This document shows positions 61,471 to 64,000 of a stretch of 64,000 nt of DNA, one piece after another. The notes below the pieces were generated by a model. The model saw only the letters and a program-made list of their open reading frames with translations, had not been told where the DNA came from and searched no databases. The translations under genes were made by a program, and so were the position numbers. Location of the stretch: assembly GCF_963675165.1 (NCBI RefSeq), contig NC_087385.1, positions 82,501 through 146,500 on the forward strand, in the 5' to 3' direction. This DNA comes from Halichondria panicea (lineage: Eukaryota > Porifera > Demospongiae > Suberitida > Halichondriidae). Each line of letters opens with the position of its first letter. Positions within the stretch are counted from its first letter, which is position 1.

Positions 61471-61664
61471 CATTGAACTATAAACTCTGACTTCTATTAT
61501 ACCAATCTTATATTTATAGCAATCTTTTTTTCTTACAATTATGTTCCTGTGATGGACGTATAAATTTTTAATGTTTACTGACGATTGTTCATTGGCAATA
61601 ATTCACTCTGCATGATGACAGTACAACAAATATTAATGGTGGGTGTGTTAGAGTCCCTAGCTAG

Positions 61665-63259
61665 CTAGGATGGTGATGCTACTAGCCCAGCAGGTCCCTG
61701 CCCCAGGCTCTGTCCAGCCACTGTGCTTCTTAGAGGCCTGAACCCTAGCTCTTCAGTGGGCACACGAAAGGTGGCTAGTTTAGCCTCATACGTCTTGATG
61801 AGGTCGTTATGGGCCTGCAGGAAAGGAGGTTATAATAGTGTATATAATTATAGTGACAGGGGCTCTACCTTGCAGACTCTGGCTAGCTCATATTGGAGGT
61901 CTCTGATGGCACTATTCTTAGAATCCAGCACATCCTGTGAGAGCAAACACAATGTAAATTATTACAACTATCTTGAAATGCAACCGAAAATTAAAGTCAA
62001 CCAGTATATACAGTGGGACGGCACTGACTATAGGCTCTGTACACTTGAGAGTAGCGTTGCGAATGTCAAAATAGTAGCTCTTTGATAGTGCTGCAATAAT
62101 CGGGCCCAAAGTCTACACACTGGAGGAGGTCGATTAGAGTAGTAGTTTTACCCAAGTGAGGGTTGTACCATTTAGTAGAACATACCTCCAGTTTCCTGGT
62201 TACCATGGTGAGAGCGGAGGGGTCAAGGTTCGAGGCTGAGAGGACCTCATTGAGTTGTGCCTCCTTCTTCTCCAGTGAGTCAGCTAGTGCAGTGAGCTTC
62301 TTCTCCAGTAGCAGGTTCTTGAACCCTGTCTTCTGTTGGACCTCGTGAATGGCCTTCACAAACTTGCTGTATAAATCATCACGCTCCTTCTGAATCTGAA
62401 CAGAAACAACATGATATGATTTGGTATGTTACGATGGCATTGGTTGTGTATGGTTGACACTATGGTGCGATTGTGTAGACGAGTGTACACATGTTACTGT
62501 GTGTGTGTGTACCTGAGCAAATCTCTGTTCCAGTACTTCGTGTTCCCATATCAGACTCTTGAGTTCTGATTCCTGTACCTTCAGACGAGCCTTGGCATTC
62601 TAATAAAGTAATGACAACATTATTATTATTTGAAGTACTAACTGTGAAGTTTGGGGCAAGTGAAAATTTCCAAATCTTACTTGAGATAAGTATAACAATT
62701 TACCCATTGCCCCAAACTTCCAAGTGACTGCAGTACACATTATAGAGAGCTACACTCACAGCCAGTGAGACTTTGTCCCTCTCATAGTTAGCTAGCTGCC
62801 TCTGTAGTTCAGCCACCTCCTCCCGTGCTCTGGCCAGGGGGTCTTGGAGGCGTCTGTTCTCAGCCTGGGTCTCAGCTAGCTGCTTCTCGAGACGCTCCGA
62901 GTCTTTCTTCATCTTCTCCACCGTGTCCTTGAGTGAGTTGATGAGAGCCAGGTTGTTGAGAGTGATGTCATTGTAATAGTTCTTGATGTCACTGAAGGCC
63001 TTCTCGTGATTCTTCATAAGAGCATTGATCTGACCATTCTTACGCTGGAAAATACAACACACAAATAATAATTATACAAGGCATTGCTAATACATGTACA
63101 CAATCCTCACCTCTTCAACCTCATGGACCTCTGTCTTCCTGCGTAGCTCTAACTCATCTCTCTGAGCAGCCATCTTGGCCTCGTGTTTAGACTGGAGCTC
63201 TGTATGGAGAGGGTGTGGAGTGTGTGTGTGGTGAGTGTGTGGAGGGTGGTGGTGATGTA

Positions 63260-63300
<41 letters not shown>

Positions 63301-63516
63301 CTTACCAGCGGCCAGTCTCTCAAAGTCCTCCCTTGCTTTAGTTGTCAATTGATCGTGCCCCTAATACACACACACAGAGGAGTGTAGTGAGCATACAAAC
63401 ACAGATCCATGCATGGACAACATACCATTTTGAGAGTTTTCACAGCTTCCTGATGAGCTAGTTCCATCTCCTTGAGCTCAACCTACACACACACACACAC
63501 AGTGAACACACACCAC

Positions 63517-63567
<51 letters not shown>

Positions 63568-64000
63568 GATAACACACACCACTAACACACAATCCCTGTA
63601 CACACCTTGAGAGACCTCTTCTCCTTAATGAGGCCTCCCTCCCTGTCCTGGTGGTCACTCTGTTCCAGTGTCACCGCCACGCTACCATCTCTCTTCAGCT
63701 CAGTGATGTTGTTCTGATGCTCATACAGTAAGTGCTTCACCTTCTGCTTGTACACCTACCAACACAAACAACACGGGAAAGAAAGATTAGCTAAGAAAGT
63801 AAGTTGATAGTACAAAGCAGAAATTCTAAATGGATATTAGAAGACAAAGAAGGCTCTAAGCACACAATGTTGGTTTGTACCTTGATCTCAACCTGGTGCC
63901 TTTCCTCTGAGTCCTCTAACTCTCTCTCTTTGTTCCTCACAGTGGCCTTGTTCTCATCCAACTGTTGCTTAGTGATCTCCCAGAATGAATTGACCTTGTC
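61665..64000 (-). CDS. GAS8: GAS8 / dynein regulatory complex subunit 4, 3' part
   Basis: Ten exons of the 3' part in transcript order: beyond 64000 to 63893, 63755-63606, 63482-63426, 63360-63306, 63199-63111, 63044-62760, 62599-62513, 62395-62186, 61934-61869, 61814-61665. All phases agree. The product is almost entirely coiled coil. The C-terminus [16 protein letters not shown] ... EELGFRPL ... [12 protein letters not shown] matches GAS8/DRC4 very closely. DRC4 is a core subunit of the nexin-dynein regulatory complex that links outer doublets in motile cilia. The 5' end lies outside the window. The stop is 194 bp from that of TOP3B, in convergent orientation. Two introns contain long CA/GT repeats (about 63,260 and 63,520). 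Confidence 0.95.

Noticed and set aside
1-64000. Bacterial operons, ribosome binding sites, rRNA or tRNA genes
   Set aside because: All recognisable genes are spliced animal genes. I found no tRNA cloverleaf or rRNA sequence by eye, though a covariance-model scan (tRNAscan, Infernal) would be needed to exclude them.

Overview
The window is nuclear DNA of an animal. Genes are split into many short exons with GT-AG introns, and the products are metazoan or ciliate-cell proteins: PPP4R1, a dynein light intermediate chain, DHODH, BLOC1S4, SYS1, TOP3B and GAS8/DRC4. Short intergenic gaps, abundant CA/GT microsatellites and minisatellites, many small fold-back transposons and a lineage-specific tandem kinase expansion suggest an early-branching animal, most likely a demosponge such as Amphimedon. 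The organism is inferred, not proven. I built exon models by hand from splice signals, reading phase and remembered homologs.

Layout. 1-617 (+): 3' end of an unrecognised coiled-coil gene. 903 to about 14,170 (+): PPP4R1, about 1,270 codons, with introns full of minisatellites. 14.2-17.85 kb: gene-poor, repeat-rich spacer. 17,852-20,572 (-): intronless 906-aa ankyrin protein with two candidate PP1-docking motifs. 21,018-32,476 (+): DYNC1LI, whose introns hold a 1.4-kb minisatellite, a hairpin MITE and a 900-bp piggyBac-like element. 32,766-33,790 (-): MDP1-like HAD protein with Asn replacing the nucleophilic Asp. 34,035-36,440 (+): DHODH.

36.7-52.2 kb is a tandem-duplication zone: two AIRIM/C1orf109-like genes (36,729 and 41,959) and four related kinase genes (37,851; 43,487; 46,960; 49,658), all on +. 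Relic pieces of the flanking genes (last exon of DHODH at 41.4 kb, last exon of BLOC1S4 at 49.3 kb) show how the block grew. 52,283-53,890 (-): BLOC1S4. 54,116-55,072 (-): SYS1. 55,230-61,470 (+): TOP3B, with active-site Tyr at residue 336. 61,665 to beyond the right edge (-): GAS8/DRC4.

Most genes are unrelated housekeeping loci packed in divergent or convergent pairs. Two signals stand out. First, the kinase cluster: catalytic loops of tyrosine-kinase type, and in two members tails with repeated YVNV/YVND tyrosine motifs plus a C-terminal Cys4 zinc finger, which looks like a self-contained phosphotyrosine scaffold family. Second, several minisatellites have units that span an exon-intron boundary, so that a donor or acceptor splice site is tandemly copied 3 to about 21 times.
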